A stretch of 41,628 nucleotides of DNA from an uncultured Planctomycetaceae bacterium (GTDB taxonomy: Bacteria > Planctomycetota > Planctomycetia > Pirellulales > UBA1268). The stretch is taken from assembly GCA_903885565.1 (NCBI GenBank), contig CAISJI010000090.1:1-41628 (forward strand). Direction: 5' to 3'. Shown in pieces: positions 24,626 to 33,485 of the stretch. The position numbers and the translations under genes were made by a program. Within the stretch, counting starts at the first letter, position 1. The number at the start of each line of letters is the position of its first letter. The notes under the pieces were generated by a model that was given only the letters and a program-made list of their open reading frames with translations, made no database searches and was not told where the DNA came from.

Positions 24626-27037
24626 TCAGGGCTCCCGCAGCGCGGCGAGCAGGTCGGCGCAGTCCTGCAACGTGATCACCCCTTCCAGACCAACCGGCAT
24701 GATCGAAGTGGAGAGTTGCTGCGACTCTTCGATCTCACCGCGATTGATCACCCGCTCCGCACCGCCGGCCATGCGGATCGTCACGCTGCCGGGGGTATCG
24801 GCCACGACGAGACCGCTGGCCACGGTACCGTCCTCCAGGACAAAGGTTGTGACGGTGTAGCGCTGCTCCACGGCGCGGTTGGGATCGAAGATCGCCTCAA
24901 TCAACTGCGCGGAGGGCTTGCTGCCAACGGTCGCCAGATTGGGGCCGACCTCAGTGCCCAGCCCCTCATGCCTGTGGCAGGCAATGCAGCCCCCTTTTAC
25001 CAAGGCGGTACGTCCCCGCGTGGCGTCGCCCGGCAGCGTGGCGGCCGGCAGATAGCGGGCCACTATCGCTTGACGGTCAGGTTCGTACGAGGCAATGACG
25101 GGCACTTCAGCCACAGTCGGCTGGGATTCTACGGTGGGCTGCTGCTGGTCGTGCAGGAGCGCCGCCTCCGCGAGCGTCAGTTCGTCGGCGCCAGCGGCGG
25201 CGAGCGCGGCGCCGCGGACATGGGGCCATTCCTGGCGGAGTGTCACCCCGAGTTCGTCGGCTGAGAGCAGGCCAAGCCCCCGCAACGTGAACATGCTCTG
25301 CACCCTCACCTGCTGCGAAGGGGAGGCAGCCAGCGAACGCACGACGGCTTCGTTCTCCACCCCACCCCGCTCAAAGGCCAGACGCTGCGCCGTGTCGCGG
25401 GCCCAGCCGTTGGCCGATGCGAGATCAATGGCCGGCACCCTGGCAGGCAGGCCGTCCGGGGCGATTCGCCAGATTCGGCCCATCGTCTCGCCACCCCGCA
25501 ACTGCATGCGGAGAGCCATTTCGGCCGGCACCCATTCGGGATGCTCGAGCACAAGCCGGTACATGTCGACGACGTAGAGCGCTCCGTCCGGTCCGGTGCG
25601 GGCCATCACCGGACGAAACCAATGATCCTCACTGGCAAGAAACTCCCGGTCAGAGTCGTCTGGATGCCTCCGCGAGGTGATGGTGGCACCGGAGTAGTCG
25701 AGCACCTGCCGCAGCACGGCATGATGGGCCGGCTCGCAGAAAAACAGGCACCCGATGCCGGCAGCGCCAAAGGCAGTGTCACGATAGGGCAGCGGGTTGC
25801 AGCCCGACGTGACTCTGTTGGCAGTGGTGGCCTGATTGAGCCGCCGCTGGAGTGTGCCAACGGAAAAAACCCTGTGGTCGTCTGTGAGATCGGCGCGGAG
25901 CGAGCGGGCGAAGAGATCCGGGTGCTTCTCAAGGTGGCTCATCGGCAGCCAATAGTGCCAGCCGGGCGTGGCGTTGTTGTTGCCGAACCAGTTGCCGAAA
26001 TCGTCCCGCCACTTTCCGCACTGCGTGGTGCCGGTTTCGAGACGGAATTCCCCGGTGCGTGGATCAAAGCGGAAATCGTTGCCGCGGAGGGGGATCTTTG
26101 CACCGGTCTTCACGCAATCGACGTCGCCGCCGCTGTCGCCATTGGCCCCGTGCAGCCAGCCGTCGAGGCCCCAACAGAAGCCGTTGACGAGGTGCTGCGG
26201 ATTGCCCGCCTTGAAGCCGGTGAACCAGGGCTCGCGGGTGTCGCAGCGGCCGTCACCATCATCGTCGCGGGCGTGGAAGATGTCGGGCACGCTGGCCACG
26301 AACACGCCCCCCTTCCAGCAGGCGAGGCCGGTGACATGCGTGAGGCCATCGAGAAAGAGCGTGCTCTTTTCGTAGCGGCCATCGCCGTCGCAATCCTCGA
26401 GGATCCGCACCCGGCCGGACTGGAGCCCCTCTCCGGCGCCTTCACCGGGCACACCGTCCCGCCACGTCACCTTGCCGTCGGACGTGGCCTCTCCCTCGGC
26501 GAACGGATAGTCGCCCATCTCCGCCACCCACATGCGGCCGCGTTCGTCCCAGTCGATGAAAACAGGATCCATCACCAGCGGTTCGGCCGCCACCAGCGTC
26601 GCGGTGAATCCCTCCGGCAGCCGCATCGCGAGGCGGGACTCCTCCGGGCTGCGCGGCTTTGGACCGGGCACGCGCAACAGCTCTTCGTAGGTCATCCGTA
26701 CGCTGCCTGCCTGCATCGCGCCAGCAGCGAACGAAACGTTCGGGCCGGTGAGCAAGGGCAATGCCCCCTCATCGCCAGCCTGCCCCTCACGCATGACCCG
26801 CGTCCAGCCGGCCGTCCATTCCAAGCCTTCCTTCGCCCGCTCCGGGGGCACAAACAGGTAGACGCCGTAGCCTTGGTCGTGGGAGACAACGAGATCCTCG
26901 TGGCCGTCGCCATCAAGATCGACCCGCCACACCCCCGCTTCGGCCTGCGCCAATGGCGGCAGATCAGGCTCGGCAACCGAGGCTGTAGGGAGGGCCAACA
27001 GCAGGATGGCTGCCCAGGCCATGGGGTGAATCTTCAT
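24626..27037 (-). CDS. PVC-type cytochrome c / membrane-bound dehydrogenase domain protein
   Basis: An exported protein of about 803 residues (signal MAWAAILLLALPTASVAEPD). The middle is a beta-propeller of the planctomycete membrane-bound dehydrogenase type (GFTATLVAAEPLVMDPVFIDWDERGRMWVAEMGDYP; DCDGDGRYEKSTLFLDGL), followed by helical HEAT-like repeats. The C-terminal cytochrome c domain carries one CxxCH haem site, GGCIACHRHEG near residue 684, and ends with the typical SIMPVGLEGVITLQDCADLLAAL. Such proteins probably oxidise sugars or alcohols in the periplasm and pass electrons to haem c. The ATG at 27037 opens the signal peptide; 27073 is an alternative. The far longer open frame upstream has no recognisable domain. 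Confidence 0.85.
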   Translation of the reverse strand: MKIHPMAWAAILLLALPTASVAEPDLPPLAQAEAGVWRVDLDGDGHEDLVVSHDQGYGVYLFVPPERAKEGLEWTAGWTRVMREGQAGDEGALPLLTGPNVSFAAGAMQAGSVRMTYEELLRVPGPKPRSPEESRLAMRLPEGFTATLVAAEPLVMDPVFIDWDERGRMWVAEMGDYPFAEGEATSDGKVTWRDGVPGEGAGEGLQSGRVRILEDCDGDGRYEKSTLFLDGLTHVTGLACWKGGVFVASVPDIFHARDDDGDGRCDTREPWFTGFKAGNPQHLVNGFCWGLDGWLHGANGDSGGDVDCVKTGAKIPLRGNDFRFDPRTGEFRLETGTTQCGKWRDDFGNWFGNNNATPGWHYWLPMSHLEKHPDLFARSLRADLTDDHRVFSVGTLQRRLNQATTANRVTSGCNPLPYRDTAFGAAGIGCLFFCEPAHHAVLRQVLDYSGATITSRRHPDDSDREFLASEDHWFRPVMARTGPDGALYVVDMYRLVLEHPEWVPAEMALRMQLRGGETMGRIWRIAPDGLPARVPAIDLASANGWARDTAQRLAFERGGVENEAVVRSLAASPSQQVRVQSMFTLRGLGLLSADELGVTLRQEWPHVRGAALAAAGADELTLAEAALLHDQQQPTVESQPTVAEVPVIASYEPDRQAIVARYLPAATLPGDATRGRTALVKGGCIACHRHEGLGTEVGPNLATVGSKPSAQLIEAIFDPNRAVEQRYTVTTFVLEDGTVASGLVVADTPGSVTIRMAGGAERVINRGEIEESQQLSTSIMPVGLEGVITLQDCADLLAALREP

Positions 27038-27165
27038 GGGGGTTTTCCAAAAAAAGGTGTCGGGGATCGGCATCAACAGCCGCTTGCGTGTGCATTTCAG
27101 ACGTCGCGGCCGACGTAACGAGTTGGTCACAACCACCGAGTCTGCAGGGAGCGAAGTCGACTGGT

Positions 27166-28593
27166 TCACGACCGCACCGCAAGGAGCGCCGTCGCCGCGG
27201 CAGCGAGAAGGCGGCCCGTCTCGGTCGTGAAGGGGGGCAGGTCGAGGAGCTTCGGCACGGTCACAGCGGCATACTCGCCATTGGTATACGCTGCCGCATC
27301 GGTGACGTAGCCGACGAAGTCGTCGGCGTAGCCCACGCAGAGCGTTGTGGCGGCCCCCGAGTCGCGGCGAATCGCCAGCCCATAACAGCTGTAGAGTTCG
27401 GCGGGGTGAAACAGCATCGCCACCGGGCCGAGCCATAGGCTCGACAGCGTCGTCCGACGCACCCTCGGCGGTTCCTCAACCGCTGCGGCTGCCTGAAACC
27501 AATCAGCGGCGAACGCGGCATCAACCCATGGCCCGGAGGCGCAGGCGGACGGGTCGGTGCGGTAGGCCGCCAGCCAACTGCGGTAGCGGTCGAGATCGAG
27601 CGGCAGGTCAACCGGCCGACGGATCGACTCCAGACGGTCGACCACCGTTTCGCGAGCCGCGTCGATCGCCGCATCGAGCCCCTTCGCGATCGCACGGGCA
27701 GTCGGCTCGATCTCGCCGACCCACTTGGTGCCGTCGCCAGGATTGACGTCGCCGATATGCCCTTGGAGGAACACCGGATCGACGCCCCTGGCTGCCCGGC
27801 AGTGTGCCGCCACAACGCCTGCCCAATCGGGACCGGAGAGCGTGTCGTGGAAGCAGACCGGGTGCGCCGAGAAGTGGTAGGCGATGATTGGCGGCCTCCC
27901 TCCCCCCCGCTCGAAGACGAGCGCGTGCAGCATGGTGTCGAGCCAGCGGTGCGAGTCGTCCGACGCGGGTCCAAATTCGGCGTCGGTCCGCCACTCACCA
28001 GGCTTGACGGTGCGGTTGGAATTGCCCCCCTCGACCCGAACCGATCCTACGAGCAGCCGCGCAGTCGCTCGGTCGTGCCAAGCCCGCTCGACCGCCTCGA
28101 CGCCCTGCTGCATGACCTGGCTTTGATAGGCCTCCGGCAGAGCGCCCCACTGGCGCAGGGAGAGGAACGTCGGCATGGAGTGGGTGTGTGTGGCGCACAC
28201 CCGGACGTGATCGGCTGGAATACCGATCCGATCCTCGACGGCGAGGGCAAATCGGCGGGCGAAGTCAGCCGACACGATGATGATGTCGAGGACTACGATC
28301 GCGGCCCTGACCGGTCCTTTTTCGAGGACGATCACGCGTGCGGCTGCCGGTTGCCTGGAGCCCGTGACAAGCCGTGGACTGCCGGGCGGGCGGTGGAATC
28401 CGGCGAGTTCGCAGCCGTTTGGCGGCGTGGTGTCGACGGAGGCATGCCCCACCAGCAGGTCGTCAGCGGCGGCCGCCCGGCCAAACCGCCCCCAGCAGGT
28501 CGTCGCGAGGGTGGCTCCGGCCGCGAGCAAAGTGCGCCGGGAGGGGCGTTTATTGAGTTGATTCTGGCGCGGAAAGTGGCTGTTCACGTTCAT
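27166..28593 (-). CDS. Tat-exported neutral-ceramidase-like protein
   Basis: A 475-residue protein with a Tat signal (SRRTLLAAGATLATTCWG) followed by a domain like the N-terminus of neutral/alkaline ceramidases: VGHASVDTTPPNGCELAGF, VRVCATHTHSMPTF (zinc-site His cluster), YHFSAHPVCFHDTLSGPDWAG and LQGHIGDVNPGD. The ceramidase family hydrolyses amides of sphingolipids using zinc. Planctomycete members are numerous, and their substrates may be other amides or esters. The ATG at 28593 has a G-rich ACGGGG just upstream. The open frame continues far upstream, through the repeat at 28791-28920, but the Tat signal argues against that longer start. It lies 128 bases upstream of the cytochrome gene. 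Confidence 0.85.
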   Translation of the reverse strand: MNVNSHFPRQNQLNKRPSRRTLLAAGATLATTCWGRFGRAAAADDLLVGHASVDTTPPNGCELAGFHRPPGSPRLVTGSRQPAAARVIVLEKGPVRAAIVVLDIIIVSADFARRFALAVEDRIGIPADHVRVCATHTHSMPTFLSLRQWGALPEAYQSQVMQQGVEAVERAWHDRATARLLVGSVRVEGGNSNRTVKPGEWRTDAEFGPASDDSHRWLDTMLHALVFERGGGRPPIIAYHFSAHPVCFHDTLSGPDWAGVVAAHCRAARGVDPVFLQGHIGDVNPGDGTKWVGEIEPTARAIAKGLDAAIDAARETVVDRLESIRRPVDLPLDLDRYRSWLAAYRTDPSACASGPWVDAAFAADWFQAAAAVEEPPRVRRTTLSSLWLGPVAMLFHPAELYSCYGLAIRRDSGAATTLCVGYADDFVGYVTDAAAYTNGEYAAVTVPKLLDLPPFTTETGRLLAAAATALLAVRS

Positions 28594-29215
28594 CCCCCGT
28601 GCCTGATCCTTTCCCCTACCGGCCCACATCGACAACGCCCGGAGCGCCGCGGTGCGATTGAGTTGCAGGCTCTCTCCCAGCCTCAATGGCCGCCGTATCG
28701 CACAATTTTCGCAGAGGGAGGATTCGTTGCCCACCGCATAAGTATAGCCGCGTCGCGAGATCGACTGAACCTCGTTCACAAGCGTCCCCACTAGCTGTCC
28801 GTGGAAAAAGTCATCCCTGACCTTTTTCCACTCGGCCGACCGCAGTAAACGCCGAGGGTTTCCTGGGTCGACCACCGCCGCATCCGGCGGCGGGTACTTT
28901 ATCCACAGCCTGCTAGCTCCCCTGTGGGGAGAGCGACAGGAATGGCAGAAGCGCGGGGGAGTCTGCCGAACGACTGCGGGAAAATCGGTTGGATTCTGCT
29001 GCTCACCCTTGCCCGCAATCGACTGCCCGAGCAGCGAATCGACCCTTCGTTGAGGGGCGGGAAGCAAGTCGATATGCTCGATGGGGGATCGTCTTCCCCA
29101 AGCATTCCCGAGGGGGGCTCGAATGGTTTTGCCCCCAACGGCACTCGTTTCATCGACCGGGGATCCGCCTCATGCCGGCAGAATTCGAAATCTACACAGC
29201 GGGAATGATGCATCG
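28594..29215. other. Divergent intergenic region carrying one repeat copy
   Basis: A 622-base gap between the ceramidase-like gene (minus) and the second cytochrome gene (plus). It contains the repeat copy at 28791-28920 and should hold two promoters. No short gene is convincing. Confidence 0.5.
28791..28920 (-). repeat. Interspersed hairpin repeat, copy 1
   Basis: About 130 bases bounded by CTAGCTGTCC on the left and a TGCTAGCT end on the right. It contains a strong hairpin at 28801-28831: nine pairs GTGGAAAAA/TTTTTCCAC, one bulged C, then GTCA/TGAC around a four-base loop. A second possible hairpin follows from 28838 to 28873. Its right end carries TTATCCACA (28899-28907), identical to the Escherichia coli DnaA box. 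It aligns with copies at 32815, 34540, 39371 and 41217, all in the same orientation, upstream of the ceramidase-like gene here. Confidence 0.7.
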
Positions 29216-32200
29216 ATGAGACTGCGGCCAAAAAACAACGTGAGCATCATGATTGCTGCCTGGGCCGCAGTCATCCCCCTGATTGGCTGTTTCGGGGCAA
29301 CTGCGGACGAAGTGAGCGTGCCGGGACCGACAGCCTGGCAGCAGGCTCAGGAACTGGCGCGGTCAGCGCCAGTTCTCACGCCTGCAGCGGCTCTCGAGGC
29401 GATGACGGTGCAGCCGGGATTCCAAGTGAACCTTTTCGCCGCCGAGCCGATGATCAGCCAGCCGTTTGCGTTCTGCTTTGACGCCAAGGGCCGGATGTGG
29501 ATTGCAGAAAACCGGGACTACGAAACCCGTGGCAGCGGTTTTTCCAACAGTGGAAAAAGCAGAATCCTCATTCTGGAGGACACCGACCGAGACGGTATCG
29601 CTGACAGCCGGAAGGTGTTCCTCGAGGGGATCCCGTTTCCAGCAGCGATCGCCGTCGGCTTCGGCGGCCTGTGGCTCGGTGCCCCCCCACATCTCCTTTT
29701 TGTGCCTGATCGCAACGGCGATGATCACGCTGACATGGAGGCCATCGAAGTCCGCCTGACAGGCTGGGGCATTGCCGACCGTCATGAGACACTCAACAGT
29801 TTTATCTGGGGCCCCGACGGCTGGCTCTACGGACTCCAGGGCTTCGCGACGCCGTCAAACGTCGGTCGGCCAAGAGGAAAAGGCCGCATCTACAAACATG
29901 CCGAGCCGTTTCCAGAGCAGCACGAGCCTACCGAAAGTCCGGTGAAGATCGATGGCGGAGTATGGCGTTACCACCCCGTGAAAGACCGCTTCGAGGTGGT
30001 GGCTCACGGCTTCAGCAATCCGTGGGGCATCGATTTCAATGCCAAAGGGCAACTGTTCATTACGGCGTGCGTGATTCCGCATCTCTGGCACGTCATTCCG
30101 GGCGGCATCTACCACCGTCAGGGCGGCAGCCACATCAACCCGCACGTCTACTCCGATATCCGCACCATCGCCGACCATGCCCACCCATCAGCGCACGGTG
30201 GCGCCCGGATCTACCAGTCGGATGCCTTTCCCGAGCCCTATCGGGGGCGCATCTTCATGGCCAATATTCACCAGCACTCCATCCTCACCGACATCCTCGA
30301 GCGCAAGGGGAGCGGCTACGTGGGCCGGCACGGCGACGATTTTCTCCTCGCCAACAATGAACATTGGGTCGGCTTCAGCGTCGATATCGGCCCGGACGGT
30401 TCGGTCTATGCCCTCGATTGGCACGACGCCGAAATCTGCGGAACCAAGGTGGTGCATCCTGAGACGGGCCGCGTCTACCGGATCGCTGCCAAACACTCGG
30501 CTGCCACCCCCTTCGTGAATCGCAGCGCCGATCTGGAATCGCTCGACGATGTTGCGTTGGCTGCCTTGCAACTGGCGCCGAGCGTTTGGCATGCCACGCA
30601 GGCCCGCACGATCCTGCAGCATCGAGCGGCACAGCGACGCAGCGCTGCGGCTCGGCCAGATGCCATTGATCCACGGGCCGTCGGGCAGCTTCTGCGGATG
30701 TTTCGCGACTCTCCGGATGTCGACATTCGGCTGCGGGGGCTTTGGGCGCTGCATGTGACCGGAGGACTTGAGCGGGAGGAACTCATTGCGGCTCTCGACG
30801 ACCCCGACGAATACATCCGCAGTTGGGCGATTACGTTGCTCTGCGAAGACATTGGTGCCGCGCCCGCCGAGACCGCCCCCTTCGCGCGCCTGGCCCGGAG
30901 CGATCCGTCGCCCGCCGTGCGGCTCGCGCTCGCTTCGGTAATCCAGCGGCTTGCTCCCGAGGCCGCCTGGCCTGTCATCGAAGGGCTCGCCACCCATGCC
31001 GAGGATCGGGACGACCACAACATCCCCAAGCTGATCTGGTTTGGTCTCGAGCCGCTGGTGGTGGGCAACAGTGCAGCGGCCGTACGTCTGGCAACCACGA
31101 CCCAAATCCCGCTCCTCTCCCGGCATGTTGCCCGGCGGCTGGCCGCCGCCGGGGAGTTTGAGTGCCTCCTGAAGCCGATCGCCGCGGCGGCAACCGCCCA
31201 ACGGGAGGAGATGCTCCTCGGCGTGCGGGACGCAATCGACGGCCGGGCTGACATGCAAGCGCCATCCGCCTGGGAGGAAGTAAGGGATCTGCTCATTGGC
31301 GCCGGAGGCCGAACGGCAGAGATTGCGACCGCATTGGCGCAGCAGTTCGGCGACTCCACCGCGCTCACGAAGCTCGAACGTGTGCTTGACGATCCGAGCG
31401 TTCAGCCTGTTCGCCGCTGCCAGGCGATCGCAACGCTCGCCAGCAAAAAAGCTCCCGCTCTGGAAAACATGATCGTACAACTGCTCGATGATCCGGCGGT
31501 GCGACGGGAGGCGATCCGGGCCGCGGCGGCCTTTGATAATCCAGCATTTCCCCCGGCGTTGCTCGATCGCTATGCGTCTTTCTCCGCAGACGAGCGAATG
31601 GAGGCGGTGTATGCTCTTGCCGCAAGAAGCAGCTATGGACACGTGTTGACCGAAGCGATTCGCACCGGATCCGTCCCGAAACAGGATGTGCCAGCCCAAC
31701 TGGCCAGACAATTACAGCGAATTGTCGGCCCGACATTTGTCGATGCCTGGGGCCCGCTCGATTTCTTGCCCGCCGACAAGGAGGCAGCCTTCGCCAAATA
31801 CCGCGGGCTGCTGACGAGCGATGCGATCGGCAGGGGAGATCGGGTCAATGGTCGGGCGGTCTTCACCAGGGCCTGCGCCGGCTGCCACAGGCTCCACGGC
31901 AGCGGCGGCGAGATCGGACCCGAACTGACCGGGGCAAATCGCGGAAGTCTCGAGTATCTGCTGAGCAATATCCTGACTCCCAGCGAGGTCATCCAGGCTG
32001 CCTACCGCATGCAGGTTGTTCTCCTCGATGATGGCCGGGTCTATTCAGGCATTCCCGCCGAGGAGAATGAGCATCAACTCAGGCTGCGGGTGGCCAACGA
32101 GCCTGAACCCGTCACGATTTCTGTGGCAGAAGTCGAGTCGCGGGAGATCGGGACCACATCCCTGATGCCTGAAGGGCTGCTCGCAAATCTGTCCGACGCC

Positions 32201-32257
32201 GATGTCGTCGACCTGATCGGGTATCTCCAGTCGCAACCATCCTCCGACGCCCACTGA
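29216..32257 (+). CDS. PVC-type haem-binding dehydrogenase with HEAT repeats
   Basis: An exported protein of 1013 residues (signal about MIAAWAAVIPLIGCFGATA). The first half is the planctomycete membrane-bound dehydrogenase propeller (FQVNLFAAEPMISQPFAFCFDAKGRMWIAE; LIWFGLEP further on). Alpha-helical HEAT-like repeats follow at about residues 480-870. A C-terminal cytochrome c domain has one CxxCH site, CAGCHRLHGSGGEIGPELTG near residue 886, and ends in a haem-associated tail (LMPEGLLANLSDADVVDLIGYL). The role is presumably periplasmic oxidation with electron transfer. It is larger than the paralogue at 24626-27037 and is divergent from it. The ATG at 29216 is chosen because the hydrophobic signal follows within a dozen residues. 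Confidence 0.85.
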   Translation: MRLRPKNNVSIMIAAWAAVIPLIGCFGATADEVSVPGPTAWQQAQELARSAPVLTPAAALEAMTVQPGFQVNLFAAEPMISQPFAFCFDAKGRMWIAENRDYETRGSGFSNSGKSRILILEDTDRDGIADSRKVFLEGIPFPAAIAVGFGGLWLGAPPHLLFVPDRNGDDHADMEAIEVRLTGWGIADRHETLNSFIWGPDGWLYGLQGFATPSNVGRPRGKGRIYKHAEPFPEQHEPTESPVKIDGGVWRYHPVKDRFEVVAHGFSNPWGIDFNAKGQLFITACVIPHLWHVIPGGIYHRQGGSHINPHVYSDIRTIADHAHPSAHGGARIYQSDAFPEPYRGRIFMANIHQHSILTDILERKGSGYVGRHGDDFLLANNEHWVGFSVDIGPDGSVYALDWHDAEICGTKVVHPETGRVYRIAAKHSAATPFVNRSADLESLDDVALAALQLAPSVWHATQARTILQHRAAQRRSAAARPDAIDPRAVGQLLRMFRDSPDVDIRLRGLWALHVTGGLEREELIAALDDPDEYIRSWAITLLCEDIGAAPAETAPFARLARSDPSPAVRLALASVIQRLAPEAAWPVIEGLATHAEDRDDHNIPKLIWFGLEPLVVGNSAAAVRLATTTQIPLLSRHVARRLAAAGEFECLLKPIAAAATAQREEMLLGVRDAIDGRADMQAPSAWEEVRDLLIGAGGRTAEIATALAQQFGDSTALTKLERVLDDPSVQPVRRCQAIATLASKKAPALENMIVQLLDDPAVRREAIRAAAAFDNPAFPPALLDRYASFSADERMEAVYALAARSSYGHVLTEAIRTGSVPKQDVPAQLARQLQRIVGPTFVDAWGPLDFLPADKEAAFAKYRGLLTSDAIGRGDRVNGRAVFTRACAGCHRLHGSGGEIGPELTGANRGSLEYLLSNILTPSEVIQAAYRMQVVLLDDGRVYSGIPAEENEHQLRLRVANEPEPVTISVAEVESREIGTTSLMPEGLLANLSDADVVDLIGYLQSQPSSDAH

Positions 32258-32305
32258 CGTTGACGCACCTCGACCCAAGCCGATCACAGACACGTTTTGT
32301 TGCGC

Positions 32306-32400
32306 ACTGTGGATCGCCGTTTCGAACCGTCCAGGTCTTCCCCGGCCGAATCTTCTGACCCCAAGAGCCGGTTCACCGTGGTCACGGCCAGCTAGGCAGC
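32306..32400 (+). repeat. Possible degenerate inverted copy of the hairpin repeat
   Basis: The stretch begins with CTGTGGAT and ends CACGGCCAGCTAGGCAG, resembling the two ends of the repeat family read in the opposite orientation to the other copies. The interior is shorter and poorly matched. It overlaps the last bases of the cupin gene, whose TAG stop lies in its terminal CTAG. Tentative: only the ends support it. Confidence 0.3.
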
Positions 32401-32787
32401 GGGGCCATCTTCAGCAATTTGGACAGCGACGATCAGCACCTCGTCGTCCCCGATGATGGTGGTCAGATGTCCTTTCCCTCGCGTGTCCTCCAGCAGCAGG
32501 ATACTCCCCGCCTGGAGGTCACACTGGCTGCCGTCGCTGGTGCCGACTGTCGCATGCCCCGCCAATACGAACATCCATTGCCTGGAGGGGGAGCAATGCC
32601 AGCCACCGCTCCAGTCTGGCGGGAATCTCAGGAGATTCCATCCTGCAGCCCGGTCCATGACAGACACATCGAGAGGCGGGGCGGGCGGGGCAAATTGATC
32701 TGAATCGACCGCAATCGATCCGCTATCGATATGCGACTCCCCCTGAGCAGTGGAAAACACCCGAATATATTCCACAGCTCGTCGCAT
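32392..32787 (-). CDS. Small cupin-domain protein
   Basis: A 131-residue single-domain cupin with no signal peptide. The N-terminus (RRAVEYIRVFSTAQGESH) and FAPPAPPLDVS are typical of a common small cupin group. The cupin strands follow with GWHCSPSRQWMFVLAGHATV and AGSILLLEDTRGKGHLT. The metal ligands appear reduced compared with enzymatic cupins, so it may be a binding or regulatory protein rather than an enzyme. It converges with the large cytochrome gene. A repeat copy lies about 30 bases upstream of its start, and a doubtful inverted copy covers its stop. Confidence 0.75.
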   Translation of the reverse strand: MRRAVEYIRVFSTAQGESHIDSGSIAVDSDQFAPPAPPLDVSVMDRAAGWNLLRFPPDWSGGWHCSPSRQWMFVLAGHATVGTSDGSQCDLQAGSILLLEDTRGKGHLTTIIGDDEVLIVAVQIAEDGPAA

Positions 32788-33103
32788 GGGCCGCTACCAA
32801 GTGAGTTGATTGGGACAATTGTGCTCCCGACACCCCAGAAAGAGCCAAGGTTTTTCGCGGGTGTCGGCGCCGCATCCGGCCGCGGTGCACTGAATCAAAA
32901 GCCTGCTATCGGCTCGCTGCATTCACCCGCCGTTGTTCAACCGGCGAAACAATCATAAACTGCATTCGTCCGGGACGGGAACACCTATCCAAGCATCAGG
33001 ATTCATTGGGCGATCCTGCCATCGCAGCATTGCCCGGGGCGCTTGATCCTCTGAACAGCCCGCTGTGGCTGGCGGCACCAGATTCTTTTTTCGATTTACG
33101 CAT
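32788..33103. other. Intergenic region with one degenerate repeat copy
   Basis: The gap lies between the divergent cupin and small membrane-protein genes. It contains the repeat copy at 32815-32916 and otherwise nothing I can name. Confidence 0.5.
32815..32916 (-). repeat. Interspersed hairpin repeat, degenerate copy 5
   Basis: It aligns with copy 1 over its right two thirds, including GCCGCATCCGG followed by AAGCCTGCTA. The DnaA-box-like end has decayed. A perfect eight-pair stem is present, CGACACCC (32828-32835) with GGGTGTCG (32859-32866). Copy 1 has a different but also pairable sequence at the same place. It sits just upstream of the cupin gene in the same orientation as the other copies. 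Confidence 0.55.
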
Positions 33104-33478
33104 ATGAATAAAACACTGCTGACATGGTTGCTCTGCCTCTGCGGGGTGCTGCTGCACATCTACACGCTGGGGTATTGGCGCGAGGGGGGAAAGGATATCT
33201 ACCAACTCGGCATGCTGACCTCGGCGCTGTCGTGCGTGCCCTACCTGATGGTGGGAGTCCTCGCCTGTTTTCGCCGGGGTCGCACCATCGGGCTGGGCGC
33301 GGCTGCGGCGGTGCTGCTGGCCGATCTGTTCATGCACTATTCAGTCTACATCGATCCCCGGGGCACGACCCCGGCCATCAGGCTGGTGTTCATGCCCCTC
33401 TACAACCTGCTCCTGATTGGTCCTGCCGGCGGGCTGCTGGCCTGGCAGTTCAGCCGCCAGACCCGACAGCCCGAATAA
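33104..33478 (+). CDS. Small four-helix membrane protein, unknown function
   Basis: A 124-residue hydrophobic protein with four predicted membrane segments (about residues 3-22, 40-57, 64-82 and 94-115), short loops, and a polar C-terminus (SRQTRQPE). I do not recognise the family. The ATG at 33104 begins the first membrane helix; a GTG at 33065 in the same frame is possible but adds only a charged leader. It ends 7 bases from the convergent beta-helix gene. Nothing in the neighbours gives it a role. Confidence 0.65.
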   Translation: MNKTLLTWLLCLCGVLLHIYTLGYWREGGKDIYQLGMLTSALSCVPYLMVGVLACFRRGRTIGLGAAAAVLLADLFMHYSVYIDPRGTTPAIRLVFMPLYNLLLIGPAGGLLAWQFSRQTRQPE

Positions 33479-33485
33479 GGAAACT

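Noticed and set aside
25541..27118. A 525-codon plus-strand open frame opposite the first cytochrome gene
   Set aside because: It is antisense to a protein with clear domains, and its translation has no recognisable motif. Long antisense frames are expected at this GC content.
27757..28794. A 345-codon plus-strand open frame opposite the ceramidase-like gene
   Set aside because: It is antisense to a Tat-signal protein with zinc-site motifs and has no domain of its own.
28594..29067. Starting the ceramidase-like protein upstream, through the repeat
   Set aside because: The Tat signal would then be buried about 170 residues inside the protein. The open frame was noted in the findings instead.
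30188..31711. A 507-codon minus-strand open frame opposite the large cytochrome gene
   Set aside because: Same reason: it is the shadow of a well-supported gene, with low-complexity content and no domain.
33065..33103. GTG start at 33065 for the small membrane protein
   Set aside because: It would add a short charged leader before the first membrane helix; the ATG at 33104 starts the helix directly.
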